DNA from: Nitrososphaerota archaeon
Lineage (GTDB): Archaea > Thermoproteota > Nitrososphaeria > Nitrososphaerales > Gagatemarchaeaceae
Reading direction: 5' to 3'
Length of the DNA stretch: 17,439 nucleotides
NCBI GenBank assembly: GCA_005877185.1
Contig: VBPQ01000018.1
Coordinates: forward strand, 1 to 17,439
Below the pieces are notes generated by a model. That model did no database searches and was not told the origin of the DNA. It worked only from the letters and a program-made list of their open reading frames with translations. Each line of letters starts with the position of its first letter. The first letter of the stretch is position 1. The position numbers were made by a program, and so were the translations under genes. Positions 15,009 through 17,439 of this stretch are shown here, piece by piece.

Positions 15009-15052
15009 CCCAACGCTAGGATGATATCCCGGCGGAGGCGCAATGAACCCTA
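15009..15052. repeat. Joined repeats A and B, right copy
   Basis: Positions 15009-15032 match repeat A at 502-525 (22 of 24 bases), and 15031-15052 match repeat B at 14354-14375 (21 of 22), all in the same orientation. This is the only place in the window where both units are contiguous, so it may represent the complete element, of which the other two sites hold parts. Confidence 0.6.
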
Positions 15053-15237
15053 TGTACGGCTGAAAATTTCTGCTTCTGAAGTTGTTTGAGTTCTTAGGAA
15101 CCTTACACAACATGTTCGTCTAGCGTTCTCTGGCCGACACAATCGATCTTTTCAAGAGGCTATCACCTTCTCCTCTAACTTTCGGGTAAGTCTAGTACCG
15201 CGCCACTTTACCGATAAGACGCTTCTAGCAGACTTAG

Positions 15238-15246
15238 AGGAAAAAG
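15238..15246 (-). terminator. T-rich transcription end after the quinoprotein gene
   Basis: Immediately after the TGA at 15248-15250, the minus strand reads CTTTTTCCTCT. A short T-run without a strong hairpin is the usual archaeal termination signal, so this probably ends the quinoprotein transcript. Confidence 0.4.
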
Positions 15247-15247
15247 A

Positions 15248-17439
15248 TCAGGGCGCGGGTTTCCTACGCCTAACAGCCAAGAAACCCGCGACTATGACGA
15301 AGATCACCGCAACAGCCGCTGTAGAGTAGAACAAACTAGGGTCAATCCCGGTCACAGGGGTGATGATTGTTGATGTGACAAGGGTCGATGTTAACAATGT
15401 CGTTGTCGCTACGGTCGTAGAAGTGCTCGCCGAGGAGGGTGCACTGAACGCCATGATGAATCCTGGATTGTTTGGTCCAAAGAATGAGGCCGTCCCAGCA
15501 GGCTGGACGATCACAACATTCCCATTGGCGTCGGCTCCTATCGCTGGCTGGGTAACCATCGGGGCCCCCACGAGTCTCGATGCGATAAGGGAGCCATCGC
15601 TTTCGCGCAGGAGTTTGATCGTGCCATCTATCAGGGGCACGTACACCACCCCTGAGCTTGCCGTCACTCCGCCGCGAAATGCGAGGGTTGGAATGTCATA
15701 ACGCCAGACAACCTTGCCCGTGTTTGAGTTTATCCCGTAGATTGTGGTGTTAAGTCCCGAGCCTCCGGGGTAGTTATCTGCGCCAATGGATGCTCCCCAT
15801 CCGCATGTTACCGAGTATGCGTAGGTACCAGGAGTATTCAGCTTGCATCCGTTGTAGGTTTTGGGGCCGACATCGAAGATGTTGATCTTGCCACCGTCGT
15901 TGTAGCCAGCCAAGAAAATCGTGTTTGTGGACTGATCAAATGCGAAGTCCGACTCGATTGCCCCAGTTCCGCCCGGAGTTTGATACCCTGTCGTTGCTGG
16001 ATAGAACTCGTCGGGTTTCGTCATGTCCGTTTTCGATGTTGGGTCAAGAAGTATCTTCCCGTTAGTTGGCGAATGCACAGAAGGCGAATAGCGGGTACCG
16101 GGTGGAACCAGTGCCCAGAGGGGCTGGCCGGTGCTGGCGTCGAGCGCGTACAAGATTCCGTTCTTGCATCCTTTGAAGACGGCGTGATGTGTCGCCCCGC
16201 TAACCTGTACATTTCCGGTGACGACACCCCAGGAGCAGTCGTAATCCCAGAGGTCGTGGGCGGTAGTCTGCGTAGCCCAAACGATGCGGCCAGTCGTTGG
16301 GTTCATTGCCCAAATCGCGTCCGTCCACAGGTTCGGCCCGGGGCGGGTTGTCGCGTTAAAGTCGGGTGCAGGTTGTCCCGTCGCTACGTAGGCCAAGCCG
16401 GTGGTGTCGTCATACTCCCACGAACCGCCCCATCCAACTCCAGCCCCTGCGGAAGAGTGCGTGCCATTGAACCCGAAGTTACCCCAGTCTCCGTAGAGCA
16501 TATCGTGGAGTTGGGTTGCGGTGAGCGCCTTCAGGTTTATCGCGTCGACACCGTTCGCCTCCATCCACGCGTAGTCCATGCTAGCCACCGAGTTGATGTC
16601 CCAGTTGGGATCGCTACCATCCTGTGGTGGGATCATGAACTGGGTCCATAGTAGCTTGGGTGGGTCCGAATTGACGTCGTACCCTTGGAAGAAGCCCCTG
16701 CCCGCATTCACCGCCTCGGAGGTCCCAGCGCCGAAGATGAGGATTCCATCCTTCTCGTCAAACACTATTGAAGGAGTCTCTTGGTCGTAAGATCCGAAAT
16801 TGCCTGCAAATTTCTTCTGTGTCTCCAGGTTGAGGATTTGGACGTTAATTACAAGATCACCGGTGAGCGCGTTGTAGGCGAAGACGTGGTAGTCGTTACC
16901 CGGAACCCAGATGAGCGGTTGATTTCTGATTCCTGTGGTGTAAAGAATTTCATGATAGTGTCCGGCGGGGCCAGCTCCAACCGCTGGATTTTCCGCTCCA
17001 GCGAGCGGTAATCCATTCGCAAGCAGCGCGAAATGCAGCAAGACGGTCGTGTTCAGCGGCAAGTCCTGGAACCATATTACATGACCGTCTGTCGCCGAGA
17101 TTGCAAAGAGACGAGCCCAGTTCGTGACGAAATAGATTATCCCGTCTATGATTAAGGGGGTGATATGGACCCCCTCTGCTCCAGTCCCCGAGTACAACCC
17201 TGGAGCCGAAGGTATTGGGAATACCCATCGAGGGGAAATTCCGGCCACGTTGTTCACAGTGATCTGAGTCTGTGGGCTATAGTTCGCATGGAGAGGACCT
17301 TCGGGGGATGACCATGAGGTCGCAGCCGGATTACCTTGAGCCCTCGCAGTGTTCAGAAGACCAGAAGACAGCATCAGAGTACCTATGAAAAGACTTATGG
17401 CTATCGGCAGCTTATTTTCTGCAGCCAGAATCTTTTTCG
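15248..17439 (-). CDS. Secreted PQQ-type beta-propeller protein with C-terminal membrane anchor (5' end missing)
   Basis: This protein resembles pyrroloquinoline-quinone-dependent alcohol/glucose dehydrogenases. The frame is open to the right edge, and the residues before the Met at 17374 (KKILAAENKLPIAISLF and onward) form a signal peptide with a likely cut after ARA, so the true start lies just outside. Counting from that Met, HANYSPQTQITVNNV (29-43) followed by PRWVF (48-52) is the quinoprotein N-terminal motif. PQQ-type repeat units occur near 91-102, 168-176, 357-366, 410-420 and 548-557. HDLWDYD (373-379) is also typical of this class. A Ser/Thr-rich stalk (about 645-675), a hydrophobic helix (about 684-701) and the basic tail RRRK anchor it outside the cell. 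No vicinal Cys pair, haem-binding CxxCH or PQQ-synthesis gene is seen. Substrate is unknown. Confidence 0.85.
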   Translation of the reverse strand, partial: KKILAAENKLPIAISLFIGTLMLSSGLLNTARAQGNPAATSWSSPEGPLHANYSPQTQITVNNVAGISPRWVFPIPSAPGLYSGTGAEGVHITPLIIDGIIYFVTNWARLFAISATDGHVIWFQDLPLNTTVLLHFALLANGLPLAGAENPAVGAGPAGHYHEILYTTGIRNQPLIWVPGNDYHVFAYNALTGDLVINVQILNLETQKKFAGNFGSYDQETPSIVFDEKDGILIFGAGTSEAVNAGRGFFQGYDVNSDPPKLLWTQFMIPPQDGSDPNWDINSVASMDYAWMEANGVDAINLKALTATQLHDMLYGDWGNFGFNGTHSSAGAGVGWGGSWEYDDTTGLAYVATGQPAPDFNATTRPGPNLWTDAIWAMNPTTGRIVWATQTTAHDLWDYDCSWGVVTGNVQVSGATHHAVFKGCKNGILYALDASTGQPLWALVPPGTRYSPSVHSPTNGKILLDPTSKTDMTKPDEFYPATTGYQTPGGTGAIESDFAFDQSTNTIFLAGYNDGGKINIFDVGPKTYNGCKLNTPGTYAYSVTCGWGASIGADNYPGGSGLNTTIYGINSNTGKVVWRYDIPTLAFRGGVTASSGVVYVPLIDGTIKLLRESDGSLIASRLVGAPMVTQPAIGADANGNVVIVQPAGTASFFGPNNPGFIMAFSAPSSASTSTTVATTTLLTSTLVTSTIITPVTGIDPSLFYSTAAVAVIFVIVAGFLAVRRRKPAP

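Larger units (their letters stand above)
14936..15247. other. Intergenic stretch with repeats A and B, no supported gene
   Basis: About 310 bases separate the GNAT fragment from the quinoprotein gene. They hold the GNAT promoter, the joined repeat unit at 15009-15052 and the T-rich end of the quinoprotein transcript. A minus-strand frame from ATG at 15113 to the stop at 14997-14999 encodes 38 residues ending IAPPPGYHPSVGLQL. It spans both repeats, but no family is recognised and it may be the tail of a lost gene. Confidence 0.5.

Noticed and set aside
15980..16651. Plus-strand open frame of 223 residues opposite the quinoprotein
   Set aside because: It is antisense to clear propeller repeats, with Arg/Val/Gly-rich nonsense composition and no domain.

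Overview
The window looks archaeal. Four candidate promoters are TATA-like boxes 20-30 bases upstream of a start codon, with little or no Shine-Dalgarno sequence. The solute-binding protein has an N-terminal membrane anchor followed by a Thr/Ser-rich linker. The quinoprotein has a Ser/Thr-rich stalk and a C-terminal membrane anchor. Several genes start with TTG or GTG. Base composition is moderately GC-rich with frequent AGG/AGA arginine codons. I cannot fix the lineage; a mesophilic Thermoproteota/Nitrososphaeria-like or Thermoplasmata-like archaeon would fit. No rRNA, tRNA or CRISPR array was found.

Layout. (1) 1-482: the edge of a possible unrecognised minus-strand gene and a small DUF1294 membrane protein. 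(2) 633-4543, plus strand: a compact operon for an oligopeptide/nickel-type ABC importer, with two permeases and two ATPases. (3) 4550-7396, minus strand: the solute-binding protein, ending 6 bp from the last ATPase gene, and behind it a DUF917 protein. (4) 7486-9096, plus strand: a short hydantoinase/oxoprolinase A-like ATPase, divergent from DUF917. (5) 9080-14048, minus strand: a tight operon amidohydrolase > HyuA > HyuB. (6) 14049-15247: a degraded zone with a GNAT acetyltransferase fragment joined to a PIN-domain fragment, plus short repeats. (7) 15248-17439, minus strand: a secreted, C-terminally anchored PQQ-type beta-propeller protein, cut at its 5' end by the window edge.

How it may work together (inference): the importer brings in a small amide, peptide or cyclic-amide compound. 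The amidohydrolase and the ATP-dependent HyuA/HyuB enzyme then open or hydrolyse it. The short HyuA-like protein and DUF917 form a second, related pair. The locus therefore reads as an uptake-and-degradation module for a hydantoin, lactam, oxoproline or imide-like substrate. The exact substrate cannot be read from sequence.

Most unusual points: an amidohydrolase with Asn in place of the second His of its metal-binding HxH motif; a short HyuA-like protein with Leu in place of a conserved phosphate-loop Asp; near-identical short repeats at 502-525 and 15009-15032 that bracket the whole catabolic locus; and a junction of two truncated genes (GNAT and PIN) just inside the right-hand repeat.
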